A DNA stretch of 64,000 bases from NCBI RefSeq assembly GCF_014645895.1, contig NZ_BMMP01000002.1, positions 372,001-436,000 of the forward strand. Reading direction: 5' to 3'. The DNA is from Streptomyces daqingensis. Lineage in GTDB: Bacteria > Actinomycetota > Actinomycetes > Streptomycetales > Streptomycetaceae. The translations under genes and the position numbers were made by a program. The notes under the pieces were generated by a model. That model saw nothing but the letters and a program-made list of their open reading frames with translations, was not told where the DNA came from and ran no database searches. Shown piece after piece: positions 43,314 to 52,116 of the stretch (position 1 is its first letter; each line of letters begins with the position of its first letter).

Positions 43314-44384
43314 ATGACGACAGCGTTCGCGGAACCCCCAGCATCCTCAGCTCCGGACGCGGAGCCGCACCGTGGCAGCGACTTCGCCCGGCTGTCCCGG
43401 CGCATAGCCGACGCCGGGCTGCTGCGGCGGCGGCCCGGCTACTACACCGTCCGTCTCACCCTCGTGGGGCTCGCCCTCTCAGCCGGATGGACTGCGTTCT
43501 TCGCCCTGGGCGAGAGCTGGTGGCAGCTCGCGGTCGCCGCGTTCCTGGGGCTGGTCTTCGGTCAGCTCGCCCTGGCCGCCCACGACCTGGCACACCGGCA
43601 GGTCTTCTCCGGCCGCAGAGCCAGCGAGACAGCGGGACGGATCGTGGGCAACCTCGGCGTGGGCATGTCGTACGGCTGGTGGATGAACAAGCACACCAGG
43701 CACCACGCGAACCCCAACCACGAGGAGCTGGACCCCGACGTCGCACCCGACATCCTCGTCTGGTCACGGGACCAGGCACGGGCGGCGAAGGGGCTGCCCG
43801 GGTTCATCGGACGCCACCAGGCCGCCCTCTTCTTCCCGCTGCTGACGCTGGAGGGCTTCAACCTGCACGTCTCCAGCGTCCGGGCCCTGCGGCAACCGCA
43901 CATGAAGCGGCGGCTGCTGGAAGGGGCTCTGCTGTTCGCGCATCTGGCCGGCTATCTCGCCGCGCTCTTCGCCGTGCTGCCCGCCGGTATGGCCGTCGCG
44001 TTCCTCTTCCTCCACCAGGCCGTCTTCGGCGTCTACCTGGGTTCGATCTTCGCGCCCAACCACAAGGGCATGCCGACGCTCACGGGTGACGACCGCCCCG
44101 ACTTCCTGCGCCGCCAGGTCCTCACGTCCCGCAACGTGACGGGCAGCCGGCTGACGGACGTCGCTCTGGGCGGGCTCAACCACCAGATCGAGCACCACCT
44201 GTTCCCGAGCATGCCCTCACCGCATCTGCGCCGCGCACGGGTCATCGTCCGCGAGTACTGCGCCGAGCTGGGCATCCCCTACCACGAGACGGGGCTCGTC
44301 GCGTCGTGGCGTGAGGCACTGCGGCACCTTCACGAAGTGGGCGCGCCCCTGCGTGAGGAGCGGCGGTCCCCGGCGTCGTCCTGA
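43314..44384 (+). CDS. Membrane fatty acid desaturase (acyl-CoA desaturase type)
   Basis: 356 aa. Three histidine boxes: HDLAH (His90, 94), HTRHH (127, 130, 131) and HQIEHH (290-295, with the Gln seen in front-end-type desaturases). Hydrophobic helices flank the boxes. A di-iron enzyme needing an electron donor; no ferredoxin or reductase gene is adjacent. Its 3' end overlaps the convergent phosphodiesterase gene by 55 nt. Confidence 0.9.
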   Translation: MTTAFAEPPASSAPDAEPHRGSDFARLSRRIADAGLLRRRPGYYTVRLTLVGLALSAGWTAFFALGESWWQLAVAAFLGLVFGQLALAAHDLAHRQVFSGRRASETAGRIVGNLGVGMSYGWWMNKHTRHHANPNHEELDPDVAPDILVWSRDQARAAKGLPGFIGRHQAALFFPLLTLEGFNLHVSSVRALRQPHMKRRLLEGALLFAHLAGYLAALFAVLPAGMAVAFLFLHQAVFGVYLGSIFAPNHKGMPTLTGDDRPDFLRRQVLTSRNVTGSRLTDVALGGLNHQIEHHLFPSMPSPHLRRARVIVREYCAELGIPYHETGLVASWREALRHLHEVGAPLREERRSPASS

Positions 44385-46720
44385 GAGTCCCCGCCCTCGG
44401 GCCGCGCCGGCCGGCCGTCCTGGCCGGGCGGCTCGAGGGGCCCGGGCACCCGGGCGTCATGTGAGGGTCCCGGGACCGGCGCGAGGGCGTCCGGGCCCGG
44501 CACGTCGGCCATCCCCGTCACATCGCCCGGCCCTGTCGCGTCGCCCGCCGCCGGGCCGCCGGTCACCGGCGCGTCGTCGTGCCGCGCCCCCTGGCCCGCC
44601 CGCGAGGCGTCCTCGGAAGCGGCGCTGCCGGGTACGGGCTCCTCCGCGGCCTCGTTCAGCCAGCGCCGCAGCACGAGGTGGAGCCGTTCCGCGCCCGTAA
44701 GTTCCTCGCCGTCCCCGGCCGCAGCGGACAGCTCGACGGGAGAGAGCAGGAAGCCCTGGCTCTGAGGTCCGCCCAGGCCGCCGTGGGAGCCGATCTGCTC
44801 CTCGAACGCGTGCACCGCTCCGCTCTCCGGCTCGACGACCGAGTTGACCATGATGTCGGGCACGTTGCGGAACCCCGCGGTGCGGCGGACCGCCTCCACC
44901 GCCCCCGGCCCGAACGGCGCGAGCGGGTCGCTCCCTCCGACGACCTCACCCGAGTCCAGCCGGTGCGCGCTGCCGTCCCTGCCGAGCACGACGGGCCCGT
45001 GCTCCTCGCTGTGCACGAGCAGGAAGCCGATACCCGGATGGTCCGCCAGCGTCCGCAGCAGGGCGGGATGCCGCCTGTCCATCTGCTCCATCGACATGCG
45101 GCCCGGCACGTCGGGGAAGGAGACGAGGCCCAGGTTGCCCGAGGCGAGCACCAGCGGACCGGCTCCGCGATGCGGCCTGGCGCCGCCGCTCCGCAGCAAG
45201 CCGTCCTCCGGCCGGTGCAGCGCGGCGCGCGCCGCCTCGCGCGCCTCCGCGCCGCTGGGCGTGCGCCCCGCCGAGCGCGAGACGGACAGTCCGCAGCCGG
45301 CGCGTACGAGGTCTTCCAGCGTGAGCCCGTACGCGCCCCGGAACGTCTCCCCCGGACTCTGGCCGTGATCGGAGAGGAAGACGATCCGGTACGGCCGGGG
45401 CGCCCGTTCCGCGGCCTTGGCGATCAAGGCGAGCGACCGGTCCAGCCGGCGCAGCACCAGCCGGGCGTCCCGGCTCCGCGGCCCCGAGTGGTGGGCGACC
45501 TCGTCGTAGGCGACGAGGTCGGCGTAGACGGCGGTCCGTCCGCTGAAGACGTCCCCCAGCACCGAGGCGACGACGACGTCACGCTGCACCACCGTGGCGA
45601 ACGCCCTGATGAGGGGGTAGAGGCCGCCCCGGCCGACCCGGGGCCGCTCCTTGCGCAGGCGTGCCCGCGTCGACTGGACCGTCTCCCGCAGCACCTCCGC
45701 CACGAAGGAGACGGCGGTGCGGGTGGCGTTGGCCGGGTCGGAGAAGTAGGCGAAGTACCCGGCGCGGGAACGGTTCTCCCGTCCGCGCCGCGCGGCCACC
45801 GACAGGACGAGGGCGACCTGCCCGGCGCCGCCGCTGAAGAGGTTTCCGCGGCTCGCGCCGTCCTGGGCGAGCAGACCGCGGTCGCCGGTCTCCTCCACGG
45901 CGCGCCGCTGCAGTTCGGCGGCTCCGCTCGGCCGGTTGCTGACGATCACCTCGCCCCGGTCCTTCTCGTACCAGCGGAAGGCCGGAACGTCCCCGTTGTA
46001 GCCGTAGAGGATGCCGAGCTGGCTGGCCCCCGTCTGCGACGACCAGTCCGTGCGCCAGCGGGCGAGGCGGTGCGTGGGGCCGTGCATCGCGGCGAGCGTG
46101 GGCATCAGCGGAGGCTTCCCGGGAGCGCTCCGCAGGGCCTCCCGCAGCATGTCGTGACCCAGCCCGTCGAGCTGCACGAAGACGGTGCCCGGGGTGCGCG
46201 GCCCCTCGCCGGCGCCCTCACGGCGGCGGCGGCGGTCGGCGAGGCGGGCGAGCCGGCGGCGGTAGGCGCCGTCGTCCCGTACGGCCAGCGCCGTGCTCGT
46301 CGCCGAGGACGCCGCCGACATCACCGCCGCGACGACGACCGCGGTGCCCGGGTCGGCCGAGCCGCGCCCGTACGGCACGAGCGACAGCGCCAGCCAGAGC
46401 AGCGAGCCGTTGAGGAAGAACACGAGAGCGCCCAGGACGAGGGCCGGGACCAGCAGCAGGGCCCGGACCAGCACGGGCCACACCAGCGCGCTCAGCAGGC
46501 CGAAGACCCCGGCCCCTATGGCGGCGGTGGTGCCGATGAACGTCGCGCTGCTGCCTCCGGGCGACTGGAGGCGGAAGTCGGGCAGGACGCCCGCGAGTAC
46601 CAGCAGGGTGAGAGTGCTCACCGTCCACACCGCGAGGACCCGCAGCGCGGCGGCGCCCAGGTTCCGCCAGCGTCCGGGCGCCCGCAGGGGCAGGATCGAG
46701 GGAAACATCCACAGTCGCAT
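44330..46720 (-). CDS. Membrane-anchored alkaline-phosphatase-fold phosphodiesterase with holin-like N-terminus
   Basis: 796 aa. Residues ~1-145 contain four membrane helices resembling the phage-holin family. Residues ~175-685 form the type I phosphodiesterase/alkaline-phosphatase fold: VFVQLDGLGHDML, TGASQLGILYG (nucleophile Thr/Ser region), LVAYDEVAHHSG, FLSDHGQS. The last ~110 residues are Pro/Gly/Asp-rich and disordered. The active domain could act on lipid head groups or nucleotides at the membrane. ATG with GGGAGGAAGC. The tail overlaps the desaturase gene. Confidence 0.85.
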   Translation of the reverse strand: MRLWMFPSILPLRAPGRWRNLGAAALRVLAVWTVSTLTLLVLAGVLPDFRLQSPGGSSATFIGTTAAIGAGVFGLLSALVWPVLVRALLLVPALVLGALVFFLNGSLLWLALSLVPYGRGSADPGTAVVVAAVMSAASSATSTALAVRDDGAYRRRLARLADRRRRREGAGEGPRTPGTVFVQLDGLGHDMLREALRSAPGKPPLMPTLAAMHGPTHRLARWRTDWSSQTGASQLGILYGYNGDVPAFRWYEKDRGEVIVSNRPSGAAELQRRAVEETGDRGLLAQDGASRGNLFSGGAGQVALVLSVAARRGRENRSRAGYFAYFSDPANATRTAVSFVAEVLRETVQSTRARLRKERPRVGRGGLYPLIRAFATVVQRDVVVASVLGDVFSGRTAVYADLVAYDEVAHHSGPRSRDARLVLRRLDRSLALIAKAAERAPRPYRIVFLSDHGQSPGETFRGAYGLTLEDLVRAGCGLSVSRSAGRTPSGAEAREAARAALHRPEDGLLRSGGARPHRGAGPLVLASGNLGLVSFPDVPGRMSMEQMDRRHPALLRTLADHPGIGFLLVHSEEHGPVVLGRDGSAHRLDSGEVVGGSDPLAPFGPGAVEAVRRTAGFRNVPDIMVNSVVEPESGAVHAFEEQIGSHGGLGGPQSQGFLLSPVELSAAAGDGEELTGAERLHLVLRRWLNEAAEEPVPGSAASEDASRAGQGARHDDAPVTGGPAAGDATGPGDVTGMADVPGPDALAPVPGPSHDARVPGPLEPPGQDGRPARPEGGDSQDDAGDRRSSRRGAPTS

Positions 46721-46924
46721 GCTTCCTCCCAACTCCGCGCAGGCCCTTACGGACACGAGAACCCGCCCAACACGCGGGATAATCTCCACTTTTTCACATT
46801 CCGGGGTACGGCAGGCCCGCGCCCTCCCGGTGGCCGGGACCCGGCGCATACCCTCGCCGCAGAGCGGGAACCGGTCGTTCGGCCGCCGTTCCGGCAGGCC
46901 GCACGGCAGCGAGGAGGAACCAGG

Positions 46925-47722
46925 GTGCCGGTGGAAGTCACATGGTGGGGGCACGCCACCACGTCCGTGCGCGACTCGGGAGTGACCGTCCTCACGGATC
47001 CACTTCTCGTGCGGCGCATGGCGCACCTGCGCAGGCGGCGCGGAGAGCTGCCGCCCGCATCGGCCACCGTGGCGGACGTCGTGCTCGTCTCCCACCTGCA
47101 CGCCGACCACCTCCATCTCGGCTCGCTCGCCCGCCTGTCCCCGCAGACCCGGGTGCTCGTCCCGCGCGGAGCGCTCCGCGCCGTCCCCGGGCTGCGGCGG
47201 CTCGCTCCGCTCCTGCGGCTGGAGGAGGTCTCCGCCGGCGACGCGGTGGTGGTGGAAGGCGCCGGGGGCGGCGAAGGCGGTCGCGTGACGGTCCGCGCGG
47301 TGCCCGCCGCGCACGACGGACGCCGTCTGCCCTACGGCCCGCACCGCGCGCCCGCTCTCGGGTACGTCGTGGAAGGAGCGGCCCGCACCTACTTCGCAGG
47401 GGACACGGGCCTCTTCGACGGCATGGCGGAGGCGGTGGGAACCGTCGACGTCGCGCTGCTCCCCGTCGGCGGCTGGGGACCGTGGCTGGGCGAGGGGCAC
47501 CTGGACGCGGGCCGGGCCGCCGAAGCGCTGACGCGGCTGCGCCCCCGCTACGCGGTGCCCGTGCACTACGGCACGTACTGGCCGATCGGCATGGACGCGG
47601 TACGGCCGCACGAATTCCACTCCCCCGGGGACGAGTTCGCGCGGAAGGCCGGGCAGTCTGCGCCCGAGGTGGCGGTGCACCGGCTCGGGCACGGCGAGAG
47701 CATACGGCTGGAGATGGTCTGA
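46925..47722 (+). CDS. MBL-fold metallohydrolase (UlaG-like)
   Basis: 265 aa. WWGHATTSV and the metal motif SHLHADHLH (His57, His59, Asp61, His62), then TYFAGDTGLFDG and VHYGTYWP. GTG with GAGGAGGAACC. Its stop shares one base with the start of the DedA gene (TGATG), so the two are translationally coupled. Divergent from the phosphodiesterase. Substrate unknown. Confidence 0.9.
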   Translation: MPVEVTWWGHATTSVRDSGVTVLTDPLLVRRMAHLRRRRGELPPASATVADVVLVSHLHADHLHLGSLARLSPQTRVLVPRGALRAVPGLRRLAPLLRLEEVSAGDAVVVEGAGGGEGGRVTVRAVPAAHDGRRLPYGPHRAPALGYVVEGAARTYFAGDTGLFDGMAEAVGTVDVALLPVGGWGPWLGEGHLDAGRAAEALTRLRPRYAVPVHYGTYWPIGMDAVRPHEFHSPGDEFARKAGQSAPEVAVHRLGHGESIRLEMV

Positions 47723-48438
47723 TGACCGTTCAGCTGACGCTGGAGGTATGGGGCCCGGAAGCATGGAACCTGGCCGCCGGAGGGCACGCGGCCGCCGGCT
47801 GGGAGGGCGGGGCCGCGGCCCTGGTCCCGGGGGAACCGACGCAGCAGGCCGTCACCTACCCGGCGCTGTTCCTGCTGGTCGTGGTCGGTTCGCTGGTGCC
47901 CGTCATCCCGACGGGCGCCCTCGTCAGCGGTGCGGCGGTGGTGGCTCTCCACCAGAGTGTCCCGGCGCTCTCCCTCGCGGCGGTCTTCGGCATCGCGACG
48001 GCCGCCGCCTTCCTCGGGGACGTGACGCTCTACTCGCTCGGCAGGCGCGGCGTCGGTTCGCGGAACGGATCGCGGTGGCTGGAACGGCTGCGCGCGCACG
48101 CCCCTCCGGACCGTCTCGAACAGGCCCAGCACAAGCTCCGGGCGCACGGGGTCGCCGTGCTCGTCCTGTCGCGCCTGGTACCGGCGGGACGCATCCCTGT
48201 GATGCTGGCCTGCCTGCTGGCGCGGATGCCCACGCGCGAGTTCGTGCACGGCAACGTCCCCGCGTGCGTGGCCTGGACGGTGACGTACGGGCTCATCGGC
48301 ATCCTCGGCGGCGTGCTCTTCCCGGAGCCGTGGGAGGGGCTGGTCGCGGCGATCGCCCTGACCGCGCTGATCAGCGTGGCGCCTCCGCTGTGGCACCGGC
48401 TGCGGAAGCGGACGCGCAAGGAGACGCCGGCACGCTGA
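47722..48438 (+). CDS. DedA/SNARE-associated-domain membrane protein
   Basis: 238 aa. Membrane helices and typical DedA pattern: LVPVIPTGALVSGAAVVAL, GDVTLYSLGR, VLSRLVPAGRIPVMLACLLARM, NVPACVAWTVTYGLIGILGG. DedA proteins act in lipid flipping and envelope homeostasis. Coupled to the MBL hydrolase; with the neighbouring desaturase and phosphodiesterase the genes suggest membrane lipid functions. Confidence 0.9.
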   Translation: MTVQLTLEVWGPEAWNLAAGGHAAAGWEGGAAALVPGEPTQQAVTYPALFLLVVVGSLVPVIPTGALVSGAAVVALHQSVPALSLAAVFGIATAAAFLGDVTLYSLGRRGVGSRNGSRWLERLRAHAPPDRLEQAQHKLRAHGVAVLVLSRLVPAGRIPVMLACLLARMPTREFVHGNVPACVAWTVTYGLIGILGGVLFPEPWEGLVAAIALTALISVAPPLWHRLRKRTRKETPAR

Positions 48439-48462
48439 GACGGAGGCGGAGGCGCGGACGGA

Positions 48463-48493
48463 CGGCGGGGCCTCCGGCTCGCAGCCCCCGCCG
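48463..48493. terminator. Convergent terminator hairpin
   Basis: 8-bp perfect stem, arms 48463-48470 and 48486-48493, 15-nt loop, between the DedA stop and the convergent MBL gene. Confidence 0.55.
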
Positions 48494-48552
48494 CCCTTGC
48501 CTCCCTCACGCGCGCCGCGCGGGCTCCCCTCGGCGACGGCGCGCCGGGCGGC

Positions 48553-49755
48553 TCACCGCTGCTCCCGCAGCACACGTGAGGCCCCGACGGGAAGGTCCCA
48601 CAGGTCCTCGCGGGGCCGTCCCGTACCGGCCCACGCCGCTCGCACGCGCTCCAGCGGCTCCATCGGGGGCTCCCCGGACAGCAGGAACGTGCCCCAGTGC
48701 ATGGGTGCCATGGCCCGCGCCCCGACGTCCTCGCACGCCCGTACCGCCTCCTCCGGGCTGGTGTGCACCGGTCCGAGCATCCAGCGCGGCTCGTAGGCGC
48801 CGATCGGCAGCAGCGCCAGGTCGATGCCGGGGAAGCGGCGGCCGATCTCCGCGAACCAGTGGCCGTATCCGGTGTCGCCGGCGAAGTAGACGCGGCGGCC
48901 CCGCTCTTCGGTGAGCATCCAGCCGCCCCAGAGCGACCGGCAGGTGTCGGTCAGCGTCCGCCGGGACCAGTGGTGGGCGGGTACGAAGTCCACGCGTACG
49001 CGGCCGCCGTCCGGTCCCGGCAGCTCCGCCCCCTCCCACCAGTCCAGGTCGGTGACGCTGGTGAAGCCCCGCTTGCGGAACCAGCGCGCCAGACCGGCCG
49101 GCACGAACACGTGCGTGTCCCGCGGCAGCCGCCTGACGGTGGCCGCGTCGAGGTGGTCGTAGTGGTTGTGGGAGATGACCACGGCGTCGACGGGCGGCAG
49201 GTCCTCCCAGGCCACGCCGACCGGGGTGACGCGGGCGGGCGTGCCCGGGATGCGGCGCGACCAGACGGGGTCGGTGAGCACGGTCAGTCCACCGATCCGC
49301 ACGATCCAGCTCGCGTGCCCCGCCCAGGTGACGGCGACCGTGGCGGCGTCCGCCCCGGGGAGCGGACCGGGTTCGCGGGGGATGTCCGCCACCTCCCGCA
49401 GCGCGTCGGAGGAGGGCCGCAGCGCGCCCTCGCGGGCGACCCGCGCGAGCGCGCGCACTCCCGGGAGGGGGGACGTCAGGCGGTCGGCGAAGGAGCGCGG
49501 CCAGAGGCGCCGCGCCCCCAGCGGCTGCGGTGCGGGCGGAGCCTGCGGGCCGCCGGTGTCCTCGCCCGTCCGGGCCGGCGTCCGGGGCCGGCTGCCGGCC
49601 CGTGCCCGGGGAGGACTCTGCGGACGGTCGAGCGGACGCCTGCGGGGCTGCTGCTGCGAACTCCCGGGCGGGTTCCGCGGAGAGCCCTCGGGCTGGCTCT
49701 GCGGAGAGCTCTCGGTGTGCGTCTCATGCTCTGTCAGCATCCGGTCCGGTTCCAC
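48553..49755 (-). CDS. MBL-fold hydrolase, NAPE-PLD-like
   Basis: 400 aa. The first ~90 residues are disordered, rich in Ser/Pro/Arg/Gln. The enzyme domain has VTWAGHASWIVRIGGLTVLT, SHNHYDHLD, VYFAGDTGYGHWFAEIG and PMHWGTF, the pattern of the N-acyl-phosphatidylethanolamine phospholipase D-like MBL group. I chose GTG 49755, with GGGGAG 5 nt away; GTG 49761 (overlapping the upstream TGA) and ATG 49740 are alternatives. Downstream partner of the aminotransferase-fold gene. Confidence 0.88.
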   Translation of the reverse strand: MEPDRMLTEHETHTESSPQSQPEGSPRNPPGSSQQQPRRRPLDRPQSPPRARAGSRPRTPARTGEDTGGPQAPPAPQPLGARRLWPRSFADRLTSPLPGVRALARVAREGALRPSSDALREVADIPREPGPLPGADAATVAVTWAGHASWIVRIGGLTVLTDPVWSRRIPGTPARVTPVGVAWEDLPPVDAVVISHNHYDHLDAATVRRLPRDTHVFVPAGLARWFRKRGFTSVTDLDWWEGAELPGPDGGRVRVDFVPAHHWSRRTLTDTCRSLWGGWMLTEERGRRVYFAGDTGYGHWFAEIGRRFPGIDLALLPIGAYEPRWMLGPVHTSPEEAVRACEDVGARAMAPMHWGTFLLSGEPPMEPLERVRAAWAGTGRPREDLWDLPVGASRVLREQR

Positions 49756-49757
49756 GA

Positions 49758-50870
49758 TCACTCCCCGGGAGCGGTCAGTCCGTCGAGAACAGATTTCAGC
49801 GAGTCGAGTGCCCCGCTGACGTCCGGTGAAGCAAACGGCGCCGGGCCGGGGGGCCCTGCCGTCAGCAGGCTGCCGGAGAGCTGCACGCGCAGCGCCTGAG
49901 GCTCGTCCCCCAGCCGGTGCCCGCCTTTCGCGTACGGGCCGAGCCGCCGCACCAGTTCGGCTTCCAGCCCGGCGGAGTCCCTGACGCCGTGGGCCTCCAG
50001 CCGCGGGCGCAGCGGCTCCAGATCGGCGTAGACGTGCCGTCCTGCCCGCGGCGGTCTGCACAGGGCGCCGGCCTCGGTGCAGACGTCGTGCAGCGCGCCG
50101 AGGAGCGCACCGTGCGAACGGGCCGCTGTCGTCCGGTGCGTGCGCGCCGCTTCCGGTTCGGTGAGGGCGTCGGCGACCACCCCGTCCGCCGGCGCGTGCA
50201 GTTGTGCGTCGAGCGCCGCGAGGACGGCGCGCACGGATCCGGCGAGGCCGTGGCCGCGCCCGCTGTCGGGGAAGCGGGCGATGCCCGCCTGCGGCCCGTG
50301 CGGGAGCAGCGTTTCGCCCAGACCCACGAGGACGACGACGGCGTCGGACTCCCGTCCGCCGTGCACCATCTCCGCGGGAGAGACGAGGACGGTGTCGTGC
50401 GGCACGTGCGAGGTGTCGCGCCAGCTCTCGTCGCTGACGATCAGCAGCCCGTCGTCTCCCGCGGCCTCGCACACCTCGTGGAGCAGTTCGGGCGGGGCGA
50501 CGGTTCCTGTGCAGTCGTCGGCCACGGAGAGGACGAGCACGCGCGGCTCCTCGCCCTCCGCACGGGCGCGCCGCACCGTCTCGCGCAGGGCGACCGGGTC
50601 CGGCACTCCGCCGCACTCCACGGGCACGGGGACGGTGTGCACGGGGCGGTCCAGCAGCCGGGCCTGCGGAGCGTGCCAGCCGGCGCTGGGACGCGGCAGG
50701 AGGACGGAGCCCTCGCCCGCGGCGGCGAGGACGGCGAGCAGCAGCAGCCGGGCGCTGGGCGCGGCGACGACCTGGCCGGGGCGGGTGGGCATCCCCCGGC
50801 GCTGCCAGTAGCCGCACGCGGCGACCGCGACGGCCGAGCTGCCCTGCCGTGCCTGGCTGTCAGCCTCCAT
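49758..50870 (-). CDS. Aminotransferase-fold (class I/II) protein lacking the PLP lysine
   Basis: 370 aa. The overall order matches fold-type-I aminotransferases: VLSVADDCTGTV at the N-P-T-G position (Asn replaced), LLIVSDESWRDTSH carrying the Asp that binds the pyridine N, and VVVLVGLGETLLPHGPQAG at the place of S-x-S-K-x-x-G-x-x-G. The catalytic Lys position reads Glu or Gly, and the only Lys residues I see lie near the C-terminus. So it is probably not a normal transaminase. ATG 50870 has GGAGG 6 nt upstream; the stop is next to the MBL gene start. Confidence 0.78.
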   Translation of the reverse strand: MEADSQARQGSSAVAVAACGYWQRRGMPTRPGQVVAAPSARLLLLAVLAAAGEGSVLLPRPSAGWHAPQARLLDRPVHTVPVPVECGGVPDPVALRETVRRARAEGEEPRVLVLSVADDCTGTVAPPELLHEVCEAAGDDGLLIVSDESWRDTSHVPHDTVLVSPAEMVHGGRESDAVVVLVGLGETLLPHGPQAGIARFPDSGRGHGLAGSVRAVLAALDAQLHAPADGVVADALTEPEAARTHRTTAARSHGALLGALHDVCTEAGALCRPPRAGRHVYADLEPLRPRLEAHGVRDSAGLEAELVRRLGPYAKGGHRLGDEPQALRVQLSGSLLTAGPPGPAPFASPDVSGALDSLKSVLDGLTAPGE

Positions 50871-51051
50871 CGTCCGCCTCCGACGCGCTCCGTGACCCGG
50901 CGACCCCGCAACACGTCCAGCTTCGCAGACAGGGGCGAGTCCGACATGCACGGAACAAGCGCTGACGGCCGGGCGGCGGTACGCGCGGGCCGAACGGCTG
51001 TACGCCGAAGGCCGGTTGGGGCCGCCGGACCGTCTCTCGCAGCGCGCAGCG

Positions 51052-51088
51052 GGAGGGGCGGTGCGCGCGTTCCGCGCACCGCCCCTCC
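51052..51088. terminator. Strong terminator after sigma factor gene
   Basis: Perfect 15-16-bp stem (arms 51052-51067 and 51073-51088) with a 5-nt loop, downstream of the sigma gene on the minus strand. Confidence 0.88.
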
Positions 51089-51159
51089 TCTCGCGGCGTC
51101 CGCCGCGGGCCGCCCGATCGGACCGGCCCGTGGCCCGCCCCCGAGCCGGACGGGACGTC

Positions 51160-52116
51160 TCAGGCGGCCAGGGGCTCCGCCGGGACGGCGGGCTCGGTCC
51201 CCGCCGGAACGGCGGGCCCGATGCGAGTCGGCACGGCGGGCTCGGTCTGAGCCGGAAGGGCCGTCACGGGCCGGGCCTGGACGGCGGGCGCCGGCCGGAT
51301 CCTGGCCTCCTGCGCGTCCATGTCCCCGTCCACCTCCTCCTGGAGGCGCTCGCAGGTGCGGCTGATGAGCCGTGAGACGTGCATCTGCGAGATGCCGAGC
51401 TGTTCCGCGATCTTGATCTGCGTCATGTCGCAGAAGAAACGCAGGTACAGGATGTGGCGTTCACGCTCCGGCAGCCTCTCCAGCCGGGGCTTGACCGACT
51501 CCCTGTAGACCACGTGGTCGAAGCCGGGTTCGGCGCGTCCCAGGGTGTCGGACAGCGAGTAGCCGTCGTCCGAACCGGGGAGCTCGGCGTCGAGCGAGAG
51601 CGTGCTGAAGCTCTCCAGCGCCTCCATCCCCACCAGCACGTCCTCCTCGGACATGCCGCTGTGTTCGGCCACCTCCGCGACGGACGGGGTGCGTCCGTCC
51701 TCGGAGAGGCTCAGTTCGCGCCTGCTGTTGCGGACGCGGTTGCGCAGTTCCTGAACGCGCCGGGGGACGTGAACGCCCCACAGGTGGTCGCGGAAGTGGC
51801 GCTTGATCTCACCCACGATGGTGGGCACCGCGAAGCTCTCGAACGCGCTGCCGCGGTCGGGGTCGTAGCGGGCGACGGCCTTGACCAGGCCGAGAGAGGC
51901 GACCTGCTGCAGGTCCTCCAGGGTCTCGCCGCGGTTGCGGAACCGCTGGGCGAGTCGCCGTGCCATCGGCATCCAGGCACGTACCACTTCCTGCCGCGCG
52001 CGCTCCTTCTCCGGTCCGTCCGGGAGCGAGGCGATGCGGAGGAAGTCCGCTGCCGTGTCGGGGGCGTCGTCGTGCGGGTGGCGGGCACTCCTCGTACGTG
52101 TTCGTACGGTCGTCAT
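51160..52116 (-). CDS. SigB/SigF/SigG-type stress or sporulation sigma factor
   Basis: 318 aa. Region 2 includes RRLAQRFRNRGETLEDLQQV and PTIVGEIKRHFRDHLWGVHV; region 3 ELRNRVRN onward; region 4 LPERERHILYLRFFCDMTQ with the HTH KIAEQLGISQMHVSRLISR. This is the group 3 SigB/F family of actinomycetes. After region 4 there is an odd ~55-residue tail with PAVP/TEPAVP repeats. ATG 52116 has GGAAGTAGG upstream; ATG 52149 would add 11 residues. No anti-sigma or anti-anti-sigma gene is adjacent. Confidence 0.92.
   Translation of the reverse strand: MTTVRTRTRSARHPHDDAPDTAADFLRIASLPDGPEKERARQEVVRAWMPMARRLAQRFRNRGETLEDLQQVASLGLVKAVARYDPDRGSAFESFAVPTIVGEIKRHFRDHLWGVHVPRRVQELRNRVRNSRRELSLSEDGRTPSVAEVAEHSGMSEEDVLVGMEALESFSTLSLDAELPGSDDGYSLSDTLGRAEPGFDHVVYRESVKPRLERLPERERHILYLRFFCDMTQIKIAEQLGISQMHVSRLISRTCERLQEEVDGDMDAQEARIRPAPAVQARPVTALPAQTEPAVPTRIGPAVPAGTEPAVPAEPLAA

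Noticed and set aside
44579..46924. Plus-strand frame in front of the MBL gene
   Set aside because: It is antisense to the phosphodiesterase gene. The real MBL start is GTG 46925 with a strong Shine-Dalgarno.
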